64,000 nucleotides of DNA from Vibrio sp. BS-M-Sm-2 (GCF_041504345.1 NZ_CP167895.1:496001-560000), one strand, 5' to 3'. Counted from the first letter of the stretch, positions 15,673-24,389 are shown. Numbers and translations are program-made. Notes: generated by a model from the sequence alone, not told the origin.

Positions 15673-16565
15673 TACTTTCTCTTCCCTGCATAGCTTTTGC
15701 TGATCAGCCATTGGTTAATCACGGTGATGAAGGCCAGCATCGCCATCAGAATCACGGAAATTGCTGCGGCTAAGTTTGGTTCAAGGAACAAGTCGCCCGA
15801 TACCAAGCTCGCGATTCGAATCGTAATCACGTTGTAGTTACCCGAAGTCAACGCATACACGCTCGCATACGCGCCAATTGCATTAGCAATCAAGATGATG
15901 AAGGTGCCGAACAAGGCCGGAGATAACACAGGCAGCGCGATTTTGGTCCAGTATTGCCAAGTTTTCGCGCCAAGCAGCGCCGAAGCTGCTTGCCAGTCGT
16001 CACTCAGAGCATCAAACGCTGGATAGAGCAACAACACCGCCAATGGGATCTGGAAGTAGATGTAAATCGCCAGCAAGCCCCACTTACCGTAAAGGTCGAA
16101 ATCACCCAGCAATCCATACTGCTTGAGCAATAAGGTAATCGCACCATTGGTGCCCAAGATGATGATGAATGCGAACGACAGAGGCACACCAGAGAAGTTG
16201 CTGCTCATATTGGTAAACGCGATCACCGCATCGCGGATTTTAGAATCAACACGGCGCAATGAAGAGACCAACAGAGTCGCAATCGCCAAGCCAACAATGC
16301 TCGACCAAATCGACAACCATAAACTGTTGCCAAAAGCCTGCATCATAAAGGCAGAATCGAACACTTCAGCGTAGTTTTCGAGAGAGAGTTCGTCGTCATA
16401 GAAGAAGCTGTTGATCAGCACCCAAACCATAGGTGCCAGTTGGAACAGATAGAAAAATAGGGCGAAAGGCGCAAGCCACAAAGCGGGCTTGAAGCGTTGA
16501 AATAAAGATTTGGTTTTGGGTTGAAGCGCAGAGCCATCGCTCTGCGTGATTACAGAACTGCTCAT
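15672..16565 (-). CDS. ABC transporter permease, PhnU/PotB-like
   Basis: This 297-residue inner-membrane permease has a first helix near residues 30-52 (LWLAPFALFFYLFQLAPMVW). The EAA-like coupling loop DWQAASALLGAKTWQYWTKI is near residues 192-211. It overlaps the phosphodiesterase gene by four bases (ATGA) at its 5' end and the second permease by one base at its 3' end. The pair resembles the membrane parts of PhnUV and similar importers. The N-terminal 28 residues are hydrophilic and cytoplasmic. Confidence 0.91.
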   Translation of the reverse strand: MSSSVITQSDGSALQPKTKSLFQRFKPALWLAPFALFFYLFQLAPMVWVLINSFFYDDELSLENYAEVFDSAFMMQAFGNSLWLSIWSSIVGLAIATLLVSSLRRVDSKIRDAVIAFTNMSSNFSGVPLSFAFIIILGTNGAITLLLKQYGLLGDFDLYGKWGLLAIYIYFQIPLAVLLLYPAFDALSDDWQAASALLGAKTWQYWTKIALPVLSPALFGTFIILIANAIGAYASVYALTSGNYNVITIRIASLVSGDLFLEPNLAAAISVILMAMLAFITVINQWLISKSYAGKRK

Positions 16566-17449
16566 AGGGCCAACAATTCCTGAGTGTAAGATTTATCGTG
16601 TTCAAGGTTGAGTAGCTGACACACGCTGCCGCAGATGTCGGTCTGTTTCACTGAACATTCTTGGTGTGTGAACTTATCGCCAATCACAAAGAATGGCACT
16701 TCACGCTCTTCGGGCAGAATGCCACCGTGAGACAAGTCATTGTTCATGCCGTGGTCACTGGTGATGATCACTTGATAACCATCATCTACCCATTTCTCAA
16801 GGTAATTCGACAGGTAGATATCCGCGCCACGTGCACTGTTGCGGTATTGGCGAGAATCCAGCCCGTGCTTGTGTCCAATATCGTCAATGTTCATTGGGTG
16901 AATCAACAAGAAGTCCGGCTGATGAGTGACACGCAAGTGCTCAGCATCCAAGAACAAGGCTTCATCTGGGTAGTGGTCCCAGTGGTAGAAACAGCCATGT
17001 TGAATGTTCATGGTTTCGTCGTTGGTAAAGCGATCACGCACCGCATCAAATGGCGATCGGTTATACAGCTCACTCACCCAGTGATACGCCGCAGCGGCCG
17101 TTACTTTGCCCTGTGATTTAGCCAAACTAAAAATCGATTCGTGATTCGACAAACGTACGACTTGGTTGTTAACGATGCCGCTCTCAACCGGGCGAACTCC
17201 GGTTAAGATGCACTCATACAGTGGTCGTGACATAGACGGCAGTTCACACTGCATTGGGTAAAGTGTGGCGCGCAGCTTGTTTTTTTGCGTGCTCTGTTTA
17301 TTGTACGAATCGCCCTGTTTTTCATGCAAATTGCCCAGCTTTTCATACATATCACTTTGCTCTAGAAGACCGTTCAGGTAGCCCATGCAATCACGGGCTA
17401 CCTGATAATTCAGTCCATCTAGAACAACAAGGATAACCTTATTGCTCAT
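16562..17449 (-). CDS. Alkaline-phosphatase-superfamily phosphodiesterase (nucleotide pyrophosphatase/phosphodiesterase type), cytoplasmic
   Basis: This 295-residue hydrolase is of the type I phosphodiesterase/nucleotide pyrophosphatase family, which also includes phosphonoacetate hydrolase. Metal and active-site elements are visible: VILVVLDG (Asp near residue 9), the nucleophile region ELPSMSRPLYECILTG near 76-91, HPMNIDDIGHKHG near 188-200, TSDHGMNNDLSHGG near 236-249, and a final metal-binding region near the end. There is no signal peptide, so it works inside the cell on an imported compound. It lies between the binding-protein gene and the permeases, which is unusual for a transporter operon. 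A phosphodiester or phosphonate substrate is inferred; the nucleophile could be Ser or Thr. Confidence 0.82.
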   Translation of the reverse strand: MSNKVILVVLDGLNYQVARDCMGYLNGLLEQSDMYEKLGNLHEKQGDSYNKQSTQKNKLRATLYPMQCELPSMSRPLYECILTGVRPVESGIVNNQVVRLSNHESIFSLAKSQGKVTAAAAYHWVSELYNRSPFDAVRDRFTNDETMNIQHGCFYHWDHYPDEALFLDAEHLRVTHQPDFLLIHPMNIDDIGHKHGLDSRQYRNSARGADIYLSNYLEKWVDDGYQVIITSDHGMNNDLSHGGILPEEREVPFFVIGDKFTHQECSVKQTDICGSVCQLLNLEHDKSYTQELLAL

Positions 17450-17482
17450 GGTCTATTCTCTGTTGCTTGTTTTGAATATGGA

Positions 17483-18565
17483 TTACTGCTGATGAATCAA
17501 GACGCTTTCTTGCCATTGACGCGGCAGACGACGTGCTGATTTTTCCCATGCTGAGAAATCAGTAACTGGGTGAACGTTGCTGTATTGCTCGTTCGAGATC
17601 AGCTTGTCTTGTACTGATTGAGGAAGCGTAACGTTGCTACGGATTGGGCGCGCGTAACCTTCTGCTAGGTTGATCTGGCCTTGGTCACTGAAGATATATT
17701 CACGAGCCAACTTCGCCGCATTCGGGTTCTTTGCATATTTATTGATGATGGTGGTGTAACCAGAGATCACTGAACCATCTTGTGGGATGTTTACGGTAAA
17801 GCGCTCACGGTCAATCTTGTCGCGGTAGTTCAGTGCGTTGAAATCCCACATGATCGCTACTTCCACTTCGCCTTTTTCAAGGTTCGCAATACTTGGATCT
17901 GTGTAAGATAGGCGACCTTGCTTCGCTAGTTCACCAAAGAACTTAATCGCCGGTTTTAGGTTCGACTCGTCACCGCCATTCGCAAATGCCGCCGCTAGAA
18001 TCGCGTTGTTAGCTTGTGCTGCGACACCTACGTCACCTACAGTGACTTTGTAATCGCCTTCGAGTAGGTCACTCCAAGATTTTGGTGCGTCTTTAACAAG
18101 GTTGTTGTTTGATATAAACGAGATAGTGCCCGTATAAGCCAGAGCCCAGTGACCATCTTTGTCTTTCGCCCAGTCCGGAATATCATTCCAAGTACTTGGC
18201 TTGTATGGCTGAGTCACGTCTTTCTTCACCGCAACACGTGCAAAGGCGAAGCCAACGTCACCGATATCTGCGGTTGCGTTTCTTTTCTCCGCTTCAAATT
18301 TCGAGATCTCTTGTGCTGAGCTCATGTCAGTATCCTGATGCTTCAAACCGTAGTTCGCTTTCAGATCAGCCCATATGCCTTTCCAGTTTGCCCAACTATC
18401 TGGCATGCCCACACTGTAAACCGCACCCTCTTTTTGAGCAGCTTCAATCAGTGACTCAAGATCGGCATCCTTCGCCATCGCTGGCATTGAAAGTGTTGCC
18501 GTTATTAGCGTTGCGCCAATCAGTTTGGCTGGCGATACAGTTGAACGGCTAAGCAAAGTTTTCAT
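17483..18565 (-). CDS. ABC transporter periplasmic substrate-binding protein (iron/phosphonate/polyamine type)
   Basis: This 360-residue secreted protein has a clear signal peptide ending near residue 31 (LSMPAMAKDAD). The mature protein has a type II periplasmic-binding fold, with GAVYSVGMPDSWANWKGIW at the start and YTGTISFISNNNLVKDAPKSW near the hinge. The best-known relatives are PhnS-like 2-aminoethylphosphonate and ferric-ion binding proteins. No classical ferric-binding Tyr-Tyr motif was recognised. It is the first gene of the six-gene operon that ends at 13207, and its promoter region holds the direct-repeat operator array. Confidence 0.9.
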   Translation of the reverse strand: MKTLLSRSTVSPAKLIGATLITATLSMPAMAKDADLESLIEAAQKEGAVYSVGMPDSWANWKGIWADLKANYGLKHQDTDMSSAQEISKFEAEKRNATADIGDVGFAFARVAVKKDVTQPYKPSTWNDIPDWAKDKDGHWALAYTGTISFISNNNLVKDAPKSWSDLLEGDYKVTVGDVGVAAQANNAILAAAFANGGDESNLKPAIKFFGELAKQGRLSYTDPSIANLEKGEVEVAIMWDFNALNYRDKIDRERFTVNIPQDGSVISGYTTIINKYAKNPNAAKLAREYIFSDQGQINLAEGYARPIRSNVTLPQSVQDKLISNEQYSNVHPVTDFSAWEKSARRLPRQWQESVLIHQQ

Positions 18566-18645
18566 TGTCTCTATCCCTCTGGACTAGGTCAGTAAGTTCG
18601 TTTTGTATGCTATCGCCAGAGTGTGACGCTTTCGCGCAACTTATT

Positions 18646-18715
18646 TGACAGTTAGAGTGTATTTTCGTGGCAGTTATATTTCACTCATATGACAGTAAGC
18701 CTTTGTTTACTGTCA
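18646..18715. promoter_or_regulatory. Operator array, 9-bp half-sites at 22-bp period, between the ABC operon and its GntR regulator
   Basis: Three direct copies of TGRCAGTWA start at 18646 (TGACAGTTA), 18668 (TGGCAGTTA) and 18690 (TGACAGTAA), exactly 22 bp apart. The third forms a perfect 9-bp inverted repeat with TTACTGTCA at 18707-18715. The array fills the divergent promoter region of the importer operon and the GntR/UTRA gene. It is most likely the binding site of that regulator. Confidence 0.7.
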
Positions 18716-18776
18716 CATTCCTGTTAACTCCATGGTTTACCTTATTGAGCACACGAACTTATGGACTAGATCAGCA

Positions 18777-19505
18777 ATGAGAACATTGGCAACAGCGCAA
18801 TCAGGGACACAGCTAGGTAGAATTAAGGCGAGCATCAGAGAACAACTTCAATCGGGTATCTTCACCGAGGGACAAAAACTGCCATCCGAACGAGAGCTCA
18901 GCGAACTGTTTTCCACCACACGAATCACGCTCAAAGATGCATTGGTGTCGTTAGAAACTGAAGGTCTAATATACCGAGAGGAGCGCCGAGGCTGGTATGT
19001 GTCACCCGAACGTATTCGCTACAATCCATTGTCTCGTTCTCACTTTCATCAAATGATTCGCGAACAAGATCGCATTGCAGAAACACGACTGCTGAGCACT
19101 CGCACAGAGATGGCGGCTGGCGACTACGCCAAAGCATTAGAGATAGAGCAGATAACGCCAATACACGTGATTGAGCGATTACGCTTTATTGATGGTAGAG
19201 CGGTACTGTTCGTTGAAAACGTACTGAAAGCACCGCTATTTGAGAAAGTATTGTCGGAAAATCTCACCATGTCGCTGACGGGAATCTACCGAGAAAAATA
19301 CGGCTACGAGACCAAACGATCGCGCTTTGATGTCATTCCCACTTCCGCTCCTGCGCATGTCGCTAAGGCGTTAAACCTAGCTGAAGGTCAGCCAGTGCTG
19401 AAGATCTGCCGTGTAAACTACAAACAAGATGGCGAGCTAATGGACTGTGAATTGGAATACTGGCGACCAGATTCTGTGGTGATCCACATTGATAGCATCG
19501 GGTAA
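18777..19505 (+). CDS. GntR/HutC-family regulator with UTRA domain
   Basis: This 242-residue transcription factor has an N-terminal winged helix (ASIREQLQSGIFTEGQKLPSERELSELF, with TTRITLKDALVSLETEGLIYREERRGWYV following). The C-terminal UTRA ligand-binding domain includes TPIHVIERLRFIDGRAVLFVEN. The start chosen is the ATG at 18777 (MRTLATAQ); an ATG at 18732 would add 15 residues with no domain content. It is divergent from the organophosphorus importer operon. UTRA regulators often sense the imported sugar, phosphonate or amine, so it probably controls that operon through the half-site array between them. Confidence 0.9.
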   Translation: MRTLATAQSGTQLGRIKASIREQLQSGIFTEGQKLPSERELSELFSTTRITLKDALVSLETEGLIYREERRGWYVSPERIRYNPLSRSHFHQMIREQDRIAETRLLSTRTEMAAGDYAKALEIEQITPIHVIERLRFIDGRAVLFVENVLKAPLFEKVLSENLTMSLTGIYREKYGYETKRSRFDVIPTSAPAHVAKALNLAEGQPVLKICRVNYKQDGELMDCELEYWRPDSVVIHIDSIG

Positions 19506-19559
19506 CGCCGTATGGCTTAGGTCTCGCAATAAGGGAGGAAGTAAAGCTAGCATATACAA

Positions 19560-19587
19560 AAACTCCGACGGATTAGGTCGGAGTTTT
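19560..19587. terminator. Bidirectional terminator between convergent genes
   Basis: A 10-bp stem (aaactccgac / gtcggagttt) has a 7-nt loop and A/T runs on both sides. It lies between the plus-strand GntR gene and the minus-strand histidine kinase gene. Confidence 0.88.
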
Positions 19588-19620
19588 GAGGTTTAACAAT
19601 CGGATATAATGGCGCACAGA

Positions 19621-22026
19621 CTAAACAATCTTCTGTTCACCTTCTCCCGCTAACTCGCTCTTATCCGACAAAAAACTTGCTACGATCTCTCTCAGTTTGC
19701 CTTGGTTAACCGGTTTAGGTAAAAACTCATCCATGCCCACATCAAAGCACAAATGCTTATCCCTTTGCACTACATTGGCTGTCAGCGCTACGATTGGGAT
19801 ATGTTTCGACGTCCCCTCTTCGAGTGCTCGGATCTGTTTGGTTGCTTCAAAACCATCAAGAACCGGCATCTGACAATCCATAAATATCATCACATATTCA
19901 TTGTATTTGAATTTATCGACTCCAACTTTACCGTTGTCGGCAATGTCGACTTCAAACCCGAGCTTCTTAAGCATCATCTTGGCCACTTGTTGATTCACTC
20001 TCGAATCTTCCACAACTAAGACTTTGCCACTAAAAGAGGTTGTGACCGCCGCAGGTTTTGGTTCTTCTTTTAAAGCCGTTTTCTCTGGTTGTGCTGGCTT
20101 AGCAACAGTCGCAGGTTTGGTGACTGGTACCGGTTCATTGTCTTTAAACGCCACTTCGCCTCGATTTGGATAGGTGAAGGTTGAAGTATCAGCGGCTCTC
20201 GCAAGCACCTCACTGATGGTCCACTTAAGTTGATTGTCTTGATAAGGGCGAGCGATGTAAGCGACAAAGCCGACTTGTTTCGCGCGAACTTCATCTTGCT
20301 TTCTTGGGTCGGCGGAGATCATCACTAACTTAGGACACTCGCTACCAAAGCGCTCGACCAAGCTTCTTGCCAGTTGGAAGCCATCAACCGACGGCATCAC
20401 TTTATCAATCAGCACTAAATCGTATGGCGATGACTTAGCCACAGACTCTGAAACCAACTCTAACGCTTGGTTTGCCGTTTCACAGCACTCAGACTTAACG
20501 CCGAAGGATTGAAGCTGTGTAGACGTTATACGCATGTTCAGCTGGCTATCATCCACTAGCAAAACCGAAACCTTAGTGAAATCGATATTGCTTTCGTCGG
20601 CTTCTAAACATGGGTCAAAGTCAGCCGTAAAATAGAATGTACTGCCCTGACCTTCAACACTGGTTAGTTCAAGCTTACTGCCCATCAATGTCACTATCTT
20701 CTCGCATATTGTTAGACCAAGCCCAGTGCCTCCGTAAATACGCGTGGTACTGCCGTCGGCTTGTTGAAACTTATCAAATACCGATTGCTGTTTGTCTTCT
20801 GCAATACCGATGCCGCTGTCGACAACCTCGAACTTCACTCTGAGTTTTTGCTCAGGCTCAACCACTTCTTCCAAACGAAGCGAGAGCGTGACATGACCAT
20901 GCTCAGTAAATTTAATTGCGTTGCCGACTAAGTTATTTAGGACTTGTCTTAGTTGAGTACCATCACCGATCACCATGGTTGGGATCTTAGGGTCGATCGC
21001 CAATTGGAATCGAAGTCCTTTCTGTTCCGCTTTTACTCGGAAGGTTGACTCAACGTCGGCCGCAATGCCCATCATTTTCATCGGCTCTTGCTGAAGCTCT
21101 AGTCGCCCCGCTTCAATCTTCGAATAATCGAGAATGTCATTAATCAGGTCTAGCAGGGTAAGTGAAGAGGTGTTGAGCATATTGACATACTCTTTCTGCT
21201 CTTTCTGCATATCCATTTCAGAAAGCAGAGACGACAGCCCGATAATCCCATTCATTGGGGTACGGATCTCGTGGCTCATGTTAGCCAGGAATTCACTTTT
21301 GTTACGGTTAGCCACCTCGGCGATATCTTTGGCTTTTTCCAGTTCTTGGTACTGTTGACGAATGCGTTCAATTGACTGGTTGTAACTGCTTTCTAGCGTC
21401 GAGATCTCATCTTTGTAAGTCGAATCGGTTGGTGTTAAAAAACGCGGTTTGTTGTCTTCTACTCGTTGCTGATTGATCTGGGAAGACATGGTCATTAAAC
21501 GCTTCACAACGAGGCGATACACTATCGTTAGACACACCAGAGACAACAAGAAGATTTTAACGGCTTCGAAGGCGAGTAGTAATAGTACGCGTTCTTCAAA
21601 GTCATTGAGGATCATGCTCAAATCAGATTGCACCGTGAGCGTCGCCAATGGGAAATCTGTCCCCGCCATTTGGTGAACCATTTCCCAAGACTGAGAATAA
21701 GACTGACCTTCAGTCTTTTTACCTAATTCTAGAATTTTTTCATCAGGGCTTTCGATAAGAAGATAGCTAACTGAGGGGAGGCGAGAGATGCCTTCAGCTT
21801 GCACAAGCAACTGCTCTCGATCTTCAACCCACAAACTCGCTGTTAAGCCAGAAAGATAGCCAGCCTTCACCTGTTCGATCTGAGAACTAATAAAAGAAAC
21901 TCGACTTTGATACTCTACATACAACCCGAGACCTGTCACTATAACTGTGAATAAGGTACTAATTGCTATGATAGTCCCGATCAACTGTCGGGAGAGTCCA
22001 ATATAGCGTTTTCCTTTTTTCACCAT
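19621..22026 (-). CDS. Hybrid sensor histidine kinase with two receiver domains
   Basis: This inner-membrane hybrid kinase has about 801 residues. Helix one is near residues 12-36, followed by a periplasmic part of about 110 residues and helix two near 150-172. The histidine box NMSHEIRTPMNGIIGL follows a coiled segment. The ATPase domain shows DSGIGIAEDKQ and GGTGLGLTICEKIV. Receiver one runs from VSVLLVDDSQLNM with acceptor Asp in LVLIDKVMPSVDGF. Receiver two runs from KVLVVEDSRVNQQ with acceptor Asp in IFMDCQMPVLDGF. No separate Hpt domain is present. The start is the ATG at 22026; a TTG two codons upstream is less likely. It shares an 88-nt divergent promoter region with a periplasmic binding protein gene that could present its ligand. 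Confidence 0.9.
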   Translation of the reverse strand: MVKKGKRYIGLSRQLIGTIIAISTLFTVIVTGLGLYVEYQSRVSFISSQIEQVKAGYLSGLTASLWVEDREQLLVQAEGISRLPSVSYLLIESPDEKILELGKKTEGQSYSQSWEMVHQMAGTDFPLATLTVQSDLSMILNDFEERVLLLLAFEAVKIFLLSLVCLTIVYRLVVKRLMTMSSQINQQRVEDNKPRFLTPTDSTYKDEISTLESSYNQSIERIRQQYQELEKAKDIAEVANRNKSEFLANMSHEIRTPMNGIIGLSSLLSEMDMQKEQKEYVNMLNTSSLTLLDLINDILDYSKIEAGRLELQQEPMKMMGIAADVESTFRVKAEQKGLRFQLAIDPKIPTMVIGDGTQLRQVLNNLVGNAIKFTEHGHVTLSLRLEEVVEPEQKLRVKFEVVDSGIGIAEDKQQSVFDKFQQADGSTTRIYGGTGLGLTICEKIVTLMGSKLELTSVEGQGSTFYFTADFDPCLEADESNIDFTKVSVLLVDDSQLNMRITSTQLQSFGVKSECCETANQALELVSESVAKSSPYDLVLIDKVMPSVDGFQLARSLVERFGSECPKLVMISADPRKQDEVRAKQVGFVAYIARPYQDNQLKWTISEVLARAADTSTFTYPNRGEVAFKDNEPVPVTKPATVAKPAQPEKTALKEEPKPAAVTTSFSGKVLVVEDSRVNQQVAKMMLKKLGFEVDIADNGKVGVDKFKYNEYVMIFMDCQMPVLDGFEATKQIRALEEGTSKHIPIVALTANVVQRDKHLCFDVGMDEFLPKPVNQGKLREIVASFLSDKSELAGEGEQKIV

Positions 22027-22114
22027 ACACAAATTACCATTATTGTTATCCTAGCAAACTACAATTACTCAACTAGTATAATAGTAGTCATTCATCAAAT
22101 AACTAGGGAAGGTT

Positions 22115-22873
22115 ATGAAAAAACATCTTATCGTTGCATCCATAGTCAGTTTGTTTTCAAGCAGTTATGCTCTTGCAAGCGAACCTCTTCACTACTACAT
22201 TATTGCGAGCCAAGCGCAACCTTTTCAGATCGAAACTGACGGGTCATCTCACAGAGGAATGGTTTCTGATATCGTTGAAGCGGTATTCGATGACAGCCAG
22301 TATGAGATCAAGTACCACACCTACCCATTTAACCGAATGATCGACAAGCTCGATGCGAGAGAGAACCCAAACTGGGTAACCTATGGCAGTCCGAGTTGGG
22401 GAAATATCCAATCTGTTAACCTGTCTGAAGAGCCAATTTACAATGTAAAACATGTGTTACTCAGCAGCGGTAAGAAGCCCTTTGAGTTCAATACAATTGA
22501 TGATTTAGACGGAAAAGCAGTGGTATTGCTGGTGGGGTTTGAATATCCGAACCTAGAGCCATACATCAAACAAGGTAAGCTCAACGAGATTCGAGTTAAA
22601 GATTACAGCGCGGCTTTTCGAGTCCTGAACCGAGCACCTGGTGATACTGTGTTCGTGGAAATGGAATCACGAATCAAATACAACCTAAACGAGCAGAAGC
22701 TGAGTATTGATGACTACCAGATGCAAGAGTTTGGTTCTGTCATAAATAACTACCCTATCCATTTGGCGTTCGACCCTGAGATGGACCCTAAACTGCAAAC
22801 CTTCATTAACCAACGTCTAGACCAGATGAAAGACGATGGGCAGCTCAACGACATCGTACAGAGTTACTTATAG
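22115..22873 (+). CDS. Periplasmic solute-binding protein, amino-acid-binding type (SBP_bac_3-like)
   Basis: This 252-residue exported protein has a signal peptide cleaved near residue 21 (SSYALASEP). The mature part has the SBP_bac_3 layout: HYYIIASQAQPFQIETDG, then RGMVSDIVEAVFDD, then YPFNRMIDKLDAREN in the first lobe. The second lobe ends with QTFINQRLDQMKDDGQLNDIV. No ABC permease or ATPase gene is nearby. It is divergent from the hybrid histidine kinase, so a role as accessory sensor for that kinase is plausible. Such orphan binding proteins are common in Vibrio and mostly uncharacterised. Confidence 0.82.
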   Translation: MKKHLIVASIVSLFSSSYALASEPLHYYIIASQAQPFQIETDGSSHRGMVSDIVEAVFDDSQYEIKYHTYPFNRMIDKLDARENPNWVTYGSPSWGNIQSVNLSEEPIYNVKHVLLSSGKKPFEFNTIDDLDGKAVVLLVGFEYPNLEPYIKQGKLNEIRVKDYSAAFRVLNRAPGDTVFVEMESRIKYNLNEQKLSIDDYQMQEFGSVINNYPIHLAFDPEMDPKLQTFINQRLDQMKDDGQLNDIVQSYL

Positions 22874-22928
22874 CAACATCAGAACCACTATAAACACAGC
22901 GTCACCGTATAGCTTAGGTAACGCACTT

Positions 22929-22962
22929 TAGCTCTCTTCTATGCCTAGCTCTCTTCTATGCC
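22929..22962 (+). repeat. 17-bp tandem duplication
   Basis: TAGCTCTCTTCTATGCC occurs twice in tandem (22929-22945 and 22946-22962), followed by a partial third copy (TAGCTCGCTCTT). It lies after the binding protein gene and before the terminator. No function is evident. Confidence 0.85.
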
Positions 22963-22980
22963 TAGCTCGCTCTTAAACTT

Positions 22981-23026
22981 AAAAGGCCGCCCTGTTAAGC
23001 ACACAAGCTAAACAGGGCGGCCTTTT
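22981..23026. terminator. Long bidirectional terminator
   Basis: A perfect 16-bp stem (AAAAGGCCGCCCTGTT, 22981-22996, with its complement 23011-23026) lies between the plus-strand binding protein gene and the minus-strand NADAR gene. Confidence 0.88.
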
Positions 23027-23101
23027 CGATTCATCTTTAAGGGCTAAAAGAGTTTACCCGTAATCGACCTACTTAATTTGGAACAACCGTAGGTCAATGG
23101 A

Positions 23102-23587
23102 TTAATGCGCAGCAATCAAATGCAGTTGCTGAGTACGAAGCTGTTGACGAACTGCCATCAGAATCTTACCTAAATGGTTCTCGCCAGTTCCATCGCCGCC
23201 ATCGCCCCAAAAATGATCTTTGTGTGAATGCTCCTTGATCACCGAATCTCCGGTATTGGTAAGAAACAGCGCAAACTGCGGATTCTGTCTGAATTTCTCG
23301 GTGACGATGAACTGCATCACTTCAACGCGAATCTCATACCAATCCTCACGAACTTGGTCTTCGTAATCACGACTCAAAGAGAATGCTTCAGCAGGTGTGC
23401 TAGCTTGCAGAATAGTATTGCGAAGTACTTCGCAGGAAAACTTCATGGCTTGATAATAGTGTTCACTAGTTGCCCAAATTTGGTCATCAACCTTGATGGG
23501 GCAAGCTGCAAAATTTGATAGGTATCCGTTTGGATCTTCAGGTTCATAAAATAGCACTTCTTTGGCTTGAGCCACAGAATTAGACAT
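23102..23587 (-). CDS. NADAR domain protein (YbiA-like)
   Basis: This 161-residue single-domain protein is of the NADAR family. Members include E. coli YbiA, an N-glycosidase acting on early riboflavin intermediates, and others linked to ADP-ribose metabolism and defence. The family start FYEPEDPNGYLSNFAACPI is at residues 13-31, the conserved WATSEHYYQAMKF near 40, and the C-terminal WGDGGDGTGENHLGKILMAVR near 130-150. The ATG at 23587 has a strong ribosome site (aaggagaaggct); the frame upstream to 23800 is not conserved in character. It stands alone, with no DarT-like ADP-ribosyltransferase gene beside it in the window. Confidence 0.9.
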   Translation of the reverse strand: MSNSVAQAKEVLFYEPEDPNGYLSNFAACPIKVDDQIWATSEHYYQAMKFSCEVLRNTILQASTPAEAFSLSRDYEDQVREDWYEIRVEVMQFIVTEKFRQNPQFALFLTNTGDSVIKEHSHKDHFWGDGGDGTGENHLGKILMAVRQQLRTQQLHLIAAH

Positions 23588-23852
23588 AGCCTTCTCCTTA
23601 CCAACGACATCGCATATTTTTGCTTTAACTTTAAAATTAGTGGCGTTGCATATTGCTGTCAAACAACTTGAGTAAAGAGTATGCCATGGGCGTGTTTTTA
23701 GTCTGAAGGACGTGATATCAAAAAGGGCATAGCGAAGCTGCAAGCTAGAGAAGAGAATCAAGCTATTGATTTTACATAGACAGGAATTATGGAAAAGCAC
23801 TTACAAATCAAAGGGTGGCATGGTGCCACCCTTCTAAATGCAATGGGGATTA

Positions 23853-24047
23853 TTAGTGAATAAGACCTAGCTCCCTCGCTTCGTCCAGACTCAAACCGCT
23901 TTCTCTAATTTCTCTTAGAGCCTCGATACGACGACGAGCTTCAGCGGACTTCATTTTCTTTTCTGGTTTGAAAGATACTTCTTCTTCAGCATCCCACTTG
24001 TTTGCAATATTTGTCATTTCATCATGGTTGATAGAATTAATGGACAT
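23853..24047 (-). CDS. Small charged hypothetical protein
   Basis: This 64-residue protein begins MSINSINHDEMTNIANKWD. It ends in a long charged helix (KKMKSAEARRRIEALREIRE) followed by SGLSLDEARELGLIH. The ATG at 24047 has an excellent ribosome site (cggaggaaaac). The frame runs upstream to 24176 without a better start. There is no signal peptide or membrane helix. The A-R-R-R-I-E helix recalls small envelope-associated or regulatory gammaproteobacterial proteins, but I cannot assign a family. It is transcribed away from the Fur-box ABC operon. Confidence 0.72.
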   Translation of the reverse strand: MSINSINHDEMTNIANKWDAEEEVSFKPEKKMKSAEARRRIEALREIRESGLSLDEARELGLIH

Positions 24048-24370
24048 GTTTTCCTCCGAAAAGCACCATGTAATGGACAGGTAATCTGTAGCAAATGCTA
24101 TTTCGCTTGTTAAGAAAATCTGTACTGAAATGTGATGATTCCGACGCTTCACAAAGCTAATTAATAAATGCCTCATTTAAACTTTGCCAAAGGCATTTTC
24201 TGCAATTACATTTAAAAGATTCCCCATAAGAAATGTGGTTTGATCCAACTCTCATTTTCCCCTCTCCCAATTCTTCTTTTCCGCTGAAAATTCGTGAAAT
24301 AACCCAAGATAAATTTCGAGGCACTTCATTCTTTTTGTGCTGATCGCTTTCACTAAATCCAACACATGTT

Positions 24371-24389
24371 AATGATAATAGTTATCAAT
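24371..24389. promoter_or_regulatory. Fur box upstream of the ABC ATPase operon
   Basis: AATGATAATAGTTATCAAT contains the inverted repeat TGATAA-N3-TTATCA typical of Fur sites. It lies 21 nt before the start codon of the first ATPase gene and overlaps a plausible minus-10 region, so iron repression is expected. Confidence 0.65.
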
